Shown here piece by piece: positions 16,579-24,710 of a stretch of 64,000 nucleotides of DNA. The stretch comes from Sphingopyxis sp. QXT-31. Lineage in GTDB: Bacteria; Pseudomonadota; Alphaproteobacteria; Sphingomonadales; Sphingomonadaceae. The notes under the pieces are model-generated. The model saw only the letters and a list, made by a program, of their open reading frames with translations. It did no database searches and was not told the DNA's origin. A program made the translations under genes and the position numbers. Location: contig NZ_CP019449.1 of NCBI RefSeq assembly GCF_001984035.1, forward strand, positions 1,426,001-1,490,000, read 5' to 3'. Every line of letters starts with the position of its first letter. Positions within the stretch are counted from its first letter, which is position 1.

Positions 16579-16993
16579 CCTGGCACACGACCGCGACGCG
16601 ATCCGCGACCTGCTCGCGCGCTATACCTACAATGGCGACCGCGGGCGCCTTGCCGAGATGACCGCCTGTTTCGCCGCGGACGGCATACTCGAATATCTGG
16701 GCAAGGCGCCGCAAGGGCCGACGGCGATCGCGGCGGCGCTGTCGTCTGGCACGCGCGATGCACGGCTGACCTTCATCCGCCACCATATCACCAACCCGCT
16801 GATCGCGGTCGACGGCGATTCTGCCACCGCGCGCAGCTATTTCACCGTGCACAGCAATTTCGGACCCGACCATAGCGGGACCTATGACGACCGGCTGGTG
16901 CGCACTGCAGAAGGCTGGCGCTTTGCGCACCGCCGGGTGCGGATCGACTGGCAGGCGGAAGGCTCGCTGTTCGAGAGAATGACGTCGCGCTGA
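16571..16993 (+). CDS. SnoaL-like/NTF2-fold small protein
   Basis: A 140-residue single-domain protein of the SnoaL/NTF2-like fold (cone-shaped barrel): an N-terminal helix with DRDAIRDLLARYTYNGDRG, then FAADGILEYLG, and C-terminal strands with TYDDRLVRTAEGWRFAHRRV. Relatives include ketosteroid isomerases, epoxide hydrolases, dehydratases and ring-hydroxylating dioxygenase beta subunits, so the exact reaction is open. The start overlaps the end of the lactonase-like gene. A MarR operator and gene follow immediately. Confidence 0.8.
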   Translation: MADLAHDRDAIRDLLARYTYNGDRGRLAEMTACFAADGILEYLGKAPQGPTAIAAALSSGTRDARLTFIRHHITNPLIAVDGDSATARSYFTVHSNFGPDHSGTYDDRLVRTAEGWRFAHRRVRIDWQAEGSLFERMTSR

Positions 16994-16998
16994 TCAAT

Positions 16999-17018
16999 AT
17001 TGACACTAAAGTGTCAAT
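16999..17018. promoter_or_regulatory. MarR-type palindromic operator
   Basis: ATTGACACT-AA-AGTGTCAAT, a perfect inverted repeat with 9-base arms and a 2-base centre. It lies 17 bases upstream of the MarR start at 17035 and just after the SnoaL-like stop at 16993. The site is well placed for autoregulation of the MarR-kinase-ACAD-SDR operon. Confidence 0.75.
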
Positions 17019-17034
17019 TGGACATCAAAGTGCC

Positions 17035-17493
17035 ATGTCCGAGCGCTTCCCCGATTTCGAACGATTCGCCGACGAGGTTGCGCGCCTCCGCGGACGCATG
17101 CGCGCGCTGTTCGCCGAGACGCGCGCGGAAAGCGGGCTTCCCGAGATGGAGCTGATGGTGCTGACCGCGGTGGTCAATGCCGCCACGCCGCCGACCGTCG
17201 CGCAGATCGGGCGCAGCCTGGGGCATCCGCGGCAGGTGGTGCAACGCGCGGCAAACCGGCTGGCCGAACTGAAGCTGGTCGAATTGACCGACAATCCCGA
17301 ACACAAGCGCGCGTCGCTGATCGTCGCGACCAAAGCCGGCCATGCGCTGAAGGCGGCAGATCACAAGCGGGCGCAGGCCGTGACGAAAGCGGTGCTGGCG
17401 CGGATCGACAGCAAGGATTTCGCGAAAGCCGCGAAACGGATGCACGCCATCCGCACCGAAATCGAAGCCTATTTGCGGGAGCGCGAAGGATGA
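17035..17493 (+). CDS. MarR-type winged-helix regulator
   Basis: A 152-residue MarR-family protein. The winged helix spans about residues 30-100, with TPPTVAQIGRSLGHPRQVVQRAANRL as the recognition-helix region and a basic wing NPEHKRASLIVATKAG. The C-terminal helices probably form the dimer interface. I start it at ATG 17035; an in-frame GTG at 17011 would lie inside the palindrome. Its stop overlaps the kinase start (ATGA), which ties the regulator to the kinase/ACAD operon. The effector is probably a free or CoA-bound acid. That is inferred. Confidence 0.85.
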   Translation: MSERFPDFERFADEVARLRGRMRALFAETRAESGLPEMELMVLTAVVNAATPPTVAQIGRSLGHPRQVVQRAANRLAELKLVELTDNPEHKRASLIVATKAGHALKAADHKRAQAVTKAVLARIDSKDFAKAAKRMHAIRTEIEAYLREREG

Positions 17494-18557
17494 GCGACGA
17501 TGTGGCAGCCTTGGCGAACCGCGATCGGCTGACGGCGTGGCTCGACGCCCATATTCCGGCACTCGGCGACGGCCCGCTGGCGATCGCGAAAATCCACGGC
17601 GGCACATCGAACGTCATCCTGTCGCTGAACCGCGGCCGCCAGACGCTGATCCTGCGCCGCCCGCCGGCGGTGCCGCCGCCGGGCAGCGAGAAGAGCGTGC
17701 TGCGCGAGGCGCGGGTGCTCACCGCGCTCAATGGCACCGACGTGCCGCACCCCGTCTGCCACGGCAGCTGCGCCGACGCGCAAGTCATCGGCGCGCCCTT
17801 CTACGTCATGGAATTGGTCGCGGGCTGGCCCGCCGACCTCAGCGACGGCAAGATCCACGACCGGCCACCCTTCGACAAACCGCCGCATGCGCGCGAAGTG
17901 CCCTTCGCGATGGTCGACGGGCTGATCGCGCTCGCCAATGTCGACTATAAGGCGGTGGGGCTGGAGGATTTCGGGCGGCCCGACAATTTCCTCGAGCGCC
18001 AGGTCGATCGCTGGGAAGGCCAGATCCGGAGCTACAAGCAGCTTTATGATTTCGAGTGGCGCGAGCTGCCCGGCTATGCGCTGGCGCGCGACTGGCTGCG
18101 CGCGAACCGGCCCAGTGATTTCCGTCCCGGCATCATCCATGGCGATGTCGGCACGCCCAACGCGCTCTTCGCCTTCGACCCGCCGTGCCGCCTCACCGCG
18201 CTGATCGACTGGGAGCTGTCGACGATCGCCGACCCGCTGCTCGACGTCGCCTGGTTCTGCAACGGCATCCGCGACGAACGCTTCCCGGGGCATATTCCCG
18301 AAAAATCGCTCTACAATGTCATGGACTGGCCGACGCGGCAGGAATTGATGGCGCATTATGCCGCGGGCACCGGTCGCGACATGGCGAGCTTCGACTATTA
18401 TCTCATCCTCGCGATGTTCAAGGGCGGCTGCATCCTTGAGTACAAGGTCGCGCAGGCTGCAAAGGGTATCTTGAGCGCCGAGACCGGGCGCTTTTTCGAC
18501 CGGCTGGTGCGCGGCAATTTCGCTGAGGCCGAGAAATTGATCCGGCTGATCGGGTGA
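17490..18557 (+). CDS. APH-family kinase, ACAD10/11 N-domain type
   Basis: A 355-residue aminoglycoside-phosphotransferase-fold kinase. The catalytic loop IIHGDVGTPN has His217, Asp219 and Asn224, and the metal-binding Asp240 is in ALIDWELSTIADPLLD. The DWELSTxxDPLxD signature is that of the kinase domain of human ACAD10/ACAD11 and of bacterial LvaA-like proteins, which phosphorylate the 4-hydroxy group of 4-hydroxyacyl-CoA. The downstream ACAD (18658-19938) is the matching second domain as a separate gene. Antibiotic resistance is unlikely in this context. A 79-base inverted repeat lies between the two genes. Confidence 0.85.
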   Translation: MSDDVAALANRDRLTAWLDAHIPALGDGPLAIAKIHGGTSNVILSLNRGRQTLILRRPPAVPPPGSEKSVLREARVLTALNGTDVPHPVCHGSCADAQVIGAPFYVMELVAGWPADLSDGKIHDRPPFDKPPHAREVPFAMVDGLIALANVDYKAVGLEDFGRPDNFLERQVDRWEGQIRSYKQLYDFEWRELPGYALARDWLRANRPSDFRPGIIHGDVGTPNALFAFDPPCRLTALIDWELSTIADPLLDVAWFCNGIRDERFPGHIPEKSLYNVMDWPTRQELMAHYAAGTGRDMASFDYYLILAMFKGGCILEYKVAQAAKGILSAETGRFFDRLVRGNFAEAEKLIRLIG

Positions 18558-18568
18558 TCTTCCCTTTC

Positions 18569-18647
18569 CGTCATCCCGGCGAAGGCCGGGATCTCGACGG
18601 CGATGGGAGACAGATAGGGAGAGATCCCGGCCTTCGCCGGGATGACG
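18569..18647. repeat. Long inverted repeat inside the kinase-ACAD operon
   Basis: Two 27-base perfect inverted arms (18569-18595 and 18621-18647) enclose 25 bases. Each arm also holds its own short hairpin CCCGGCGAAGGCCGGG. The right arm ends at the GAGGAG ribosome binding site of the ACAD gene. It could form a large RNA stem that affects expression of the downstream gene relative to the kinase. Confidence 0.85.
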
Positions 18648-18657
18648 AGGAGCAGAC

Positions 18658-19938
18658 ATGATCGATTTCCGCATCGAACCCGAGTTGCAGGCCAAACTCG
18701 ACTGGATGGCGAAGTTCGTCCGCGAGGAGTGCGAGCCGATGGACCTGCTCTTCCCCGGGCATGGCGCGCCCTATGACGTCGCAAACAAGGAATCGCGGGC
18801 GTATATGGCGCCGCTGCAGGCGCAGGTGAAGGCGCAGGAACTGTGGGGCTGCCACCTCGACAAGGAGCTCGGCGGACCGGGCTATGGCCAGCTGACCCTC
18901 GCGCTGATGAACGAAATCCTTGGACGCAGCTATTGGGCGCCGACCGTGTTCGGCACCGCCGCGCCCGACACGGGTAACAGCGAAATCCTCGCGATGTTCG
19001 GGACCGAGGCGCAGAAGGCCCAATATCTGCAGCCTCTGATGGACGGGACGATCGTATCGACCTTCTCGATGACCGAGCCGCAGGCGGGCGCCGACCCCAA
19101 GGAATTCACCTGCCGCGCATGGCGCGACGGCGACGCGTGGGTGATCGAGGGCGAGAAATGGTTCTCGTCGAACGCGCGCTATGCCGCGTTCCTCATTGTG
19201 ATGGTGGTGACCAATCCCGAGAACCCGCCGCACGGGCGGATGTCGATGCTGATCGTGCCTACCGACACCCCGGGGGTCGAATTCGTCCGCCACTCGCAGA
19301 CGATGGGCGACAGCAAGGGCGAGAACGACGGCACCCACGCCTATATCCGCTACAACAAGGTGCGCGTGCCCCTGGACGCGATGCTCGGCGGACCCGGCGA
19401 GGGCTTCAAGGTTGCGCAGGCGCGGCTCGGCGGCGGGCGCGTGCACCATGCGATGCGCACCGTCGGCAAATGCCAGCGCGCGATCGACATGATGCTCGAA
19501 CGCGCGGTGTCGCGCCGCACGCAGGGCAAACAGCTCAGCGAGCATCAGTTCGTGCAGGGGGCGATCGCCGATTCGATCATCGAGCTCGAACAGTTCCGCC
19601 TGCTCGTGCTCAAGACTGCGTGGATCATCGACAACGAGCCGCACGGGGCCGCGCGCACTTATATCGCGATGTGCAAGGTGCAGATGGCGAAGGTCTATCA
19701 CGACATCGTCCAGCGCGCGATCCAGCTGCACGGCAGCCTCGGCATGACGCTCGAACTGCCGCTCGCCGACATGTGGATGGGGTTGCCCGCAATGGCGCTG
19801 GCCGACGGGCCGACCGAAGTGCACAAGATACAGGTCGCGAAAGCCTATCTCAAAAATGCGACGCCCGCGCCGGGGCTGTTCCCGAGCGAGCATATCCCGA
19901 CCCGGCTCGTCGCGATCAAAGAGAGGAACGCCGCATGA
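18658..19938 (+). CDS. Acyl-CoA dehydrogenase of ACAD10/ACAD11 type
   Basis: A 426-residue single-subunit ACAD. It has FSMTEPQAGADP near residue 138, EKWFSSNARYA, then LGGGRVHHAMRTVGKCQRAIDM and SRRTQGKQLSEHQFVQ, and near the end ALADGPTEVHK. In classical enzymes the last region holds the catalytic Glu (YEGT); here it is ADGP, as in human ACAD10/11. With the upstream kinase it should process 4-phosphooxyacyl-CoA, with loss of phosphate, so that 4-hydroxyacids enter beta-oxidation. It is the only ACAD here that is not part of a large/small pair. Its ATG follows GAGGAG. Confidence 0.88.
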   Translation: MIDFRIEPELQAKLDWMAKFVREECEPMDLLFPGHGAPYDVANKESRAYMAPLQAQVKAQELWGCHLDKELGGPGYGQLTLALMNEILGRSYWAPTVFGTAAPDTGNSEILAMFGTEAQKAQYLQPLMDGTIVSTFSMTEPQAGADPKEFTCRAWRDGDAWVIEGEKWFSSNARYAAFLIVMVVTNPENPPHGRMSMLIVPTDTPGVEFVRHSQTMGDSKGENDGTHAYIRYNKVRVPLDAMLGGPGEGFKVAQARLGGGRVHHAMRTVGKCQRAIDMMLERAVSRRTQGKQLSEHQFVQGAIADSIIELEQFRLLVLKTAWIIDNEPHGAARTYIAMCKVQMAKVYHDIVQRAIQLHGSLGMTLELPLADMWMGLPAMALADGPTEVHKIQVAKAYLKNATPAPGLFPSEHIPTRLVAIKERNAA

Positions 19939-20681
19939 CCCCCGATCCGCTGTTCGATTTCACCGGCAAGGTGGCGCTCGTCACCGGTGGCTCGCGCGGG
20001 CTCGGCTATCGCATGGTGAAAGCGCTCGCCGAGCGCGGTGCCGATGTGATCATTGCCAGCCGCAAGCTGGAGAATTGCGAGAGCGTGGCGGAGGAATGCC
20101 GCGCGCTCGGGCGCAAGGCGATGGCCTATGGCGTGCATTGCGGGCGCTGGGCCGAGATCGACGGGCTGATCGAGGCGGCTTATGCGGAGTTCGGACGCGT
20201 CGACATCCTGATCAACAACGCCGGCATGTCGCCCGCCTGCCCCAGCCACGAGATGCCCGAAAACCTGTTCGATTCGGTGCTCAATCTGAACTTCAAGGGG
20301 CCGTTTCGCCTCGCGAGCCAGGTCGCGCACCGGATGAGCGAAGGCGATGGAGGGTGCATCATCAACATCAGCTCGTCGGGGGCATTGATGGCGTTGCCGA
20401 TGGTGATTCCCTATGGATCGGCGAAAGCGGCGCTCAACGCGATGAGCGTGTCGCTGAGCCGCGAATATGCGCCCAAGGTGCGCGTGAACACGATCAGTCC
20501 GGGGCCGTTCCTGACCGACATCGCCGAAGCATGGGACCCGAAGAAGCGCGAGACGCAGCCGGTGGCGCTCGGGCGCCCGGGGCGGCCTGAGGAGATCGTG
20601 ACCGCCGCGCTGATGCTGGCGAGTCCGGCGTCGTCCTACACCACCGGCGCGCTGGTCCGCGTCGATGGCGGACAGCAATAG
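19935..20681 (+). CDS. SDR family oxidoreductase of the kinase-ACAD operon
   Basis: A 248-residue classical SDR with TGGSRGLG near residue 18, NNAG near residue 95 and the catalytic YGSAK near residue 160 (IPYGSAKAALNAM). The C-terminus is LVRVDGGQQ. ATG 19935 overlaps the ACAD stop. In the bacterial levulinate (lva) pathway a similarly placed SDR reduces the 4-keto acyl-CoA or oxidises a 3-hydroxy intermediate, so one of these roles is likely. The gene is convergent with the nitronate-monooxygenase-like gene, one base apart. Confidence 0.88.
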   Translation: MTPDPLFDFTGKVALVTGGSRGLGYRMVKALAERGADVIIASRKLENCESVAEECRALGRKAMAYGVHCGRWAEIDGLIEAAYAEFGRVDILINNAGMSPACPSHEMPENLFDSVLNLNFKGPFRLASQVAHRMSEGDGGCIINISSSGALMALPMVIPYGSAKAALNAMSVSLSREYAPKVRVNTISPGPFLTDIAEAWDPKKRETQPVALGRPGRPEEIVTAALMLASPASSYTTGALVRVDGGQQ

Positions 20682-20682
20682 C

Positions 20683-21663
20683 TCAGGTGCGGAAACCCGC
20701 CAGCCTTTGGTCGAGGATCGCCTCGGCCTCCGAAATGATCCGGTCGATCAGTTCCTGACAGGTCGGGATATCGTGGATCAGTCCCTGGATCATGCCCGCC
20801 CAGAAGACGCCCTTGCTGAGGTCACCGGTCTGGAGCAGTTCGCGGCCCGCGGTGCCCGCGACCAGTTCCTGCACGTCACCGAACTTGGCGTCGGGCAGCG
20901 CGAGACGGCGAACGACTTCCTCGCTGACCGGACTCTTGCCGACGCGCGCGGTGTTCTTGAAGTTGCGGAAGATCAGAAAGCTGCCGCGCTCGTCATTGTC
21001 GAGATAAGCCTGCTTCACATTATCGTGGACCGGCGCTTCCTTCGTGGCGCAGAAGCGCGTGCCCATGTTGATGCCCTCGGCGCCGAGGCTGAGCGCCGCG
21101 ACCAGCCCGCGGCCGTCGCCGAAGCCGCCCGAGGCGAGCATCGGAATCCTGACCTTGTCGGCCGCCGCCGGGATCAGGATCAGGCCGGGGATATCGTCCT
21201 CGCCGGGGTGCCCCGCGCATTCGAAACCGTCGATCGAGATGATGTCGCAGCCGGCCTTTTCGGCCGAGAGCGCGTGGCGCACTGCGGTGCATTTGTGGAG
21301 GATAGTCACCCCATGCGGCTTCACCCGCGCCCAAATCTCGCGCACCGCCGGCGTGCCCGCGGTTTCCATGATCTTGACCCCACTCTCGACCACAGCGTCG
21401 GCATAGGCGTTGTAATCGGGCGCGTTGATCGTCGGAAAGACCGTCAGATTGACCCCGAACGGCCTGTCGGTCATCGACCGGCAGCGCTCGATTTCGTCGC
21501 GCAGCGCCTGCGGGCTCGGCCGGGTCAATGCGGTGATGATGCCGAGGCCGCCGGCGTTCGATACCGCGCTCGCCATATCGGCGGTGCCCACCGCCTGCAT
21601 TCCGCCCTGGACAATCGGATGCTCGATGCCCAGCATTTCGGTGATCCGCGTCTTGAAACCCAT
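20683..21663 (-). CDS. Nitronate monooxygenase/2-nitropropane dioxygenase-like FMN protein (A)
   Basis: A 326-residue TIM-barrel flavoprotein. It starts with HPIVQGGMQAVG; the catalytic-His-region segment GFECAGHPGEDD is near residue 178, followed by PMLASGGFGDGRGLVAAL and GINMGTRFCATKEA (phosphate-binding loop). Members oxidise nitronates, but many cluster with lipid catabolism genes and act as enoyl reductases or unknown FMN enzymes. ATG 21663 follows GGAGGATGGG; an upstream in-frame TTG overlaps this ribosome binding site. It is divergent from the quinone-oxidoreductase-like gene, with the shared operator between them. Confidence 0.85.
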   Translation of the reverse strand: MGFKTRITEMLGIEHPIVQGGMQAVGTADMASAVSNAGGLGIITALTRPSPQALRDEIERCRSMTDRPFGVNLTVFPTINAPDYNAYADAVVESGVKIMETAGTPAVREIWARVKPHGVTILHKCTAVRHALSAEKAGCDIISIDGFECAGHPGEDDIPGLILIPAAADKVRIPMLASGGFGDGRGLVAALSLGAEGINMGTRFCATKEAPVHDNVKQAYLDNDERGSFLIFRNFKNTARVGKSPVSEEVVRRLALPDAKFGDVQELVAGTAGRELLQTGDLSKGVFWAGMIQGLIHDIPTCQELIDRIISEAEAILDQRLAGFRT

Positions 21664-21681
21664 CTGCCCATCCTCCAATAC

Positions 21682-21698
21682 TTATATAACTTGGTTAT
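21682..21698. promoter_or_regulatory. Shared island operator, copy 3
   Basis: TTATATAACTTGGTTAT. This copy has the most symmetric core, ATAAC-TTG-GTTAT, a perfect 5-3-5 inverted repeat. It lies 19 bases upstream of the leftward start (21663) and 33 bases upstream of the rightward start (21731). Confidence 0.68.
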
Positions 21699-21730
21699 AC
21701 TTCTAGGCATGCAAAAACAAGAGGTGTCCG

Positions 21731-22720
21731 ATGACCGCTCCCCTGCTTCGCGCCGTTCGCGCAGACGAACTGGGTCCGCCCGAAAACTATGTCCTCGTCG
21801 AGCATGATCCGGGTCCGCCGTCGCCCACTCAAGTGAGGATTTCTATCAGGGCGGCGGGGATCAGCTTCGTCGATGTGCTCACCGCGGGCGGCGGCTATCA
21901 GGTGAAGCCGCCGGTGCCCTTCATTCCGGGCAGCGAATGCGCGGGGGTGGTCGAGGCGGTCGGGACCGAGGTTTCGGGATTGAAGGTCGGCGACAAGGTC
22001 ATCGCGAGCGGCTGGGGCGGCATGTTCGCCGAGGCGGCGAACCTGCCCGCGCGCGTCGTGCGCCGGATGCCCGAAGCGCTGTCGTTCGAGGAAGCGGCGG
22101 TGTTCCCGGTGAGCTATGCGACGGCGTGGCACGCACTGGTCGATCGCGGGCAGCTGAAGGCGGGTGAGACACTGCTGGTGCTCGGCGCGGGCGGGGCGAC
22201 GGGTTATGCGGCGGTGCAGATCGGCAAGCTGCTCGGCGCGCGGGTGATCGGTTCGGCGTCGGACGAGGCCAAGCGCACGCTGGCGGTCGCGGGCGGCGCC
22301 GATGCGGTGGTCGATGCGCGCGGCGACGACTGGCGCGAGGCGGTGAAAGCGGCGAACGATGGCAAGGGTGTCGACGTCGTCTTCGATCCCGTCGGCGGCG
22401 ACGCGACCGATCCGGCGTTTCGCTCGCTGGCGTGGAACGGGCGGCATCTCGTGATCGGCTTTCCGGCCGGGATGACCGCACTCAAGACCAATCTGCCGCT
22501 CTTGAAGGGTGCGAGCCTGATCGGCGTCGATGTGCGGCAGTTCGGGATTTTCGAGCCCGAGAAGAGCGAAGCCAACCGCGACCACGTGTTCGCGCTGGCG
22601 GGCGAAGGGAAGCTGCGGCCAGCGGTGGCGCGGACCTATCCGTTGGAAGAATTTCGCGCGGCGATGACCGATGCGGCGGCGGGTAAAAGCGCGGGCAGGA
22701 TCGTGCTGGTGATCGGCTAG
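21731..22720 (+). CDS. Medium-chain reductase, NADPH:quinone oxidoreductase family
   Basis: A 329-residue zinc-independent MDR protein. It has the GroES-like N-terminal domain with FIPGSECAGVVEAVG near residue 65, and a Rossmann domain with VLGAGGATGYAAVQIGKLLGARVIG near residue 148. The zinc-binding Cys/His set of alcohol dehydrogenases is missing. Relatives reduce quinones or the double bond of enones and enoyl thioesters. The gene stands alone on this strand and its stop overlaps that of the convergent gene by three bases. Its promoter has the shared operator, so it belongs to the island's regulon. Confidence 0.88.
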   Translation: MTAPLLRAVRADELGPPENYVLVEHDPGPPSPTQVRISIRAAGISFVDVLTAGGGYQVKPPVPFIPGSECAGVVEAVGTEVSGLKVGDKVIASGWGGMFAEAANLPARVVRRMPEALSFEEAAVFPVSYATAWHALVDRGQLKAGETLLVLGAGGATGYAAVQIGKLLGARVIGSASDEAKRTLAVAGGADAVVDARGDDWREAVKAANDGKGVDVVFDPVGGDATDPAFRSLAWNGRHLVIGFPAGMTALKTNLPLLKGASLIGVDVRQFGIFEPEKSEANRDHVFALAGEGKLRPAVARTYPLEEFRAAMTDAAAGKSAGRIVLVIG

Positions 22721-23646
22721 GCCCAGCCGGCTTCGATTGCGGTCAGGCGGGCACGCCAGTCGGGTCCGGGCGGCAACGCCTCGAACTCGGCCTTCAGCCG
22801 CGCCACCAGCGCCGCCACCGGCTCGACCGCGTCGATCAGCCCGACGCTCTGCCCCGCGCTCCAGATATCGCGCCAGGGCATCACGCCCTCGGGCATCGGC
22901 GAGCGGACATTGGGCAATGCTTTCGCGTCAAGCCCGACCGCCTCGATCGACTGGCGCATCCAGTGCGCGGGCACGCCGTTCATCGCCGCCGAGGCGACGA
23001 TATCGTCGGCGCCCACTGTCGGAATCATCGTCCGATGCCCCTCGACCACGCCGCTTTCGGGCGTGGCGATGAAACGCGTGCCCATGCAGGCGATATCGCC
23101 GCCGAGCGCCAGCGCCGCCGCGATGCCATGCGCGTCGGCGATACCGCCGGCGACGATCAGCAGCCCGCCAAACATCCCCCGCACCGCGGGAACGAAGGCC
23201 ATGGGGGTCAGGAACCCCGTATGCCCGCCCGCCCCGGCGCAGGTCAGCATCAGCCCGTCGGCGCCCGCCGCGATCGCCTTTTCGGCGTGCTTCATCGTGG
23301 TGACGTCGTGGACGACGCGCCCGCCCCAGCCATGGACGCGCTCGACCAGCGCCGACGGATCGCCGAGGCTCGAAAGGACGAGCGGGACGCGGTAGCGTTC
23401 GAGCAGCGCGAGCCGGTCGGCACCCGCGGGGTCGCTGCCCCAGCGCGCGGGCATGTTGACGATCGGCGGCGCCCCGCCCGTGTCGGCGAGAGCCGTCAAA
23501 TAATCCTCGAACAGTTCGAAGGGGGTGATCGTCCCGCCCTGCCAGCCGCCGATCACGCCAGCGTGGCAGCAGGCGGTCGCGAGCGGCACCGACGAGGCAA
23601 AGCTCATCGGCGCGCACATCAGGGGAAGCGTCAGCCGGTCGAACAT
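22717..23646 (-). CDS. Nitronate monooxygenase-like FMN protein (B)
   Basis: A 309-residue NMO-family TIM barrel that begins MFDRLTLPLMCAPMSF. It has the catalytic-His-region motif CAGAGGHTGF near residue 173 and the FMN phosphate loop ACMGTRFIATPESG near residue 222. It is a distant paralogue of the protein at 20683-21663. It is the last gene of a leftward operon with two ACAD subunits, a wax-ester-synthase-like protein and a carotenoid-hydratase-like domain protein. ATG 23646 is the first start after the stop of the upstream gene (5-base gap). The physiological substrate is unknown, but a role in lipid oxidation is likely from context. Confidence 0.85.
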   Translation of the reverse strand: MFDRLTLPLMCAPMSFASSVPLATACCHAGVIGGWQGGTITPFELFEDYLTALADTGGAPPIVNMPARWGSDPAGADRLALLERYRVPLVLSSLGDPSALVERVHGWGGRVVHDVTTMKHAEKAIAAGADGLMLTCAGAGGHTGFLTPMAFVPAVRGMFGGLLIVAGGIADAHGIAAALALGGDIACMGTRFIATPESGVVEGHRTMIPTVGADDIVASAAMNGVPAHWMRQSIEAVGLDAKALPNVRSPMPEGVMPWRDIWSAGQSVGLIDAVEPVAALVARLKAEFEALPPGPDWRARLTAIEAGWA

Positions 23647-23651
23647 CGCGG

Positions 23652-24710
23652 TCAGGCGGTCGCCTTCAACGCGTCCAGCACGCGAACGAAATGGACGGGG
23701 TTCCACACATCCTGATCCTCGCCCCATCCGATGCCGCCGTCAATGTCCCAGCGCATCAGCTGGTTCACGCCGTACCCCGCCTCGCTCATCGTGCTGACGG
23801 TGAAGCCTTCGCTCTTCATCTCGCGGCCATGCTCGTCGACGAGTTCGACCTGCATATGCGTGCTCCAGCCGGTCTGCGGGCTACGGAAGACGCGCATGCG
23901 TGACTTGGCCGCGTCGAGGCTGCCGAATTGGCCATCGCGGCGGATCCAGCCGGCGTTCATCGGCGACCAGCCGTCGGCGTCGCCGTCCTGCACGCGTGCG
24001 AAGCCGAGAAAGCCTGTGCCGTCGCGGCGGTGGCCGAAGATATATTGGATGCGCCCGCGGCCGCGCTCGCGCTCGATCTCGCGCCAGCGCGCGCCGCCGG
24101 GGTGCTTCACGCGCTCCATGTCATTGGCATAGACTTTGGGGCTCGCCGCATAGGGGCCGCCGCGCGGCCCCCAGGTGCGGTCGCGCACGCCGATGCCGTC
24201 GATGCGGATGCGTTCGCCGCGCAAAGTCATCAAGCCCTCGACATGGCCGAGCTGATCGTAATGCGGGGTCGCCATAAAGGGGGGCTTGCCCGGCGGGAAG
24301 CGGTGCGGTTGGTGGAGGCCGGTGTGGGTGAAGTCGAGCGCGAAACCCCGCGACGGATCCTCATATTGCAGGTGATATTTCATGCCCGGCTCGAGCATCT
24401 TGAGGCTGTAGCCGCCGCCGTTCCTGTCGCCGGGAAAAATGATGTCGGTCAGGTCGGGCGCGTCGGGCATCGGCGCTTCCTCGACCTTGCGGTAATAGGC
24501 CATGCGCGCCTGGTCATAGCCCTCATCGTCCCATGCGAAGATGCGCCAGGTGATCGCCTTACGGTTCGGATAATAGGGCGCGTGGATCCAGCAGCCGATC
24601 TTGCGTTCGGGGATGTTGAACGACCACCAATTGGTCTCGGTCTCGTAAGGATCGTCGGAGAGTTGGTGGTAGCGATCATCCTCGGGTTTGAAAGCGAGGT
24701 CTTCGGTCAT
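23652..24710 (-). CDS. Uncharacterised protein of CrtC/DUF7064-like type
   Basis: A 352-residue soluble protein without signal peptide or membrane segment. It is aromatic- and charge-rich, starting with a segment containing ETNWWSFNIPERKIGCWIHA. A central RIDGIGVRDRTWGPRGG matches the Arg-Asp-x-x-Trp-Gly-x-Arg signature of carotenoid 1,2-hydratase (CrtC)-like and DUF7064-type beta-barrel proteins, which I know mainly from acyl-CoA catabolic clusters of sphingomonads and actinobacteria. The biochemical role is not established. It overlaps the acyltransferase gene by ATGA, so the two are likely to work together. The family name is given with moderate certainty. Confidence 0.7.
   Translation of the reverse strand: MTEDLAFKPEDDRYHQLSDDPYETETNWWSFNIPERKIGCWIHAPYYPNRKAITWRIFAWDDEGYDQARMAYYRKVEEAPMPDAPDLTDIIFPGDRNGGGYSLKMLEPGMKYHLQYEDPSRGFALDFTHTGLHQPHRFPPGKPPFMATPHYDQLGHVEGLMTLRGERIRIDGIGVRDRTWGPRGGPYAASPKVYANDMERVKHPGGARWREIERERGRGRIQYIFGHRRDGTGFLGFARVQDGDADGWSPMNAGWIRRDGQFGSLDAAKSRMRVFRSPQTGWSTHMQVELVDEHGREMKSEGFTVSTMSEAGYGVNQLMRWDIDGGIGWGEDQDVWNPVHFVRVLDALKATA

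Noticed and set aside
17490..18557. Antibiotic (aminoglycoside) phosphotransferase
   Set aside because: The fold is right, but the DWELSTIADPLLD signature and the coupled ACAD point to an ACAD10/11-type metabolite kinase.
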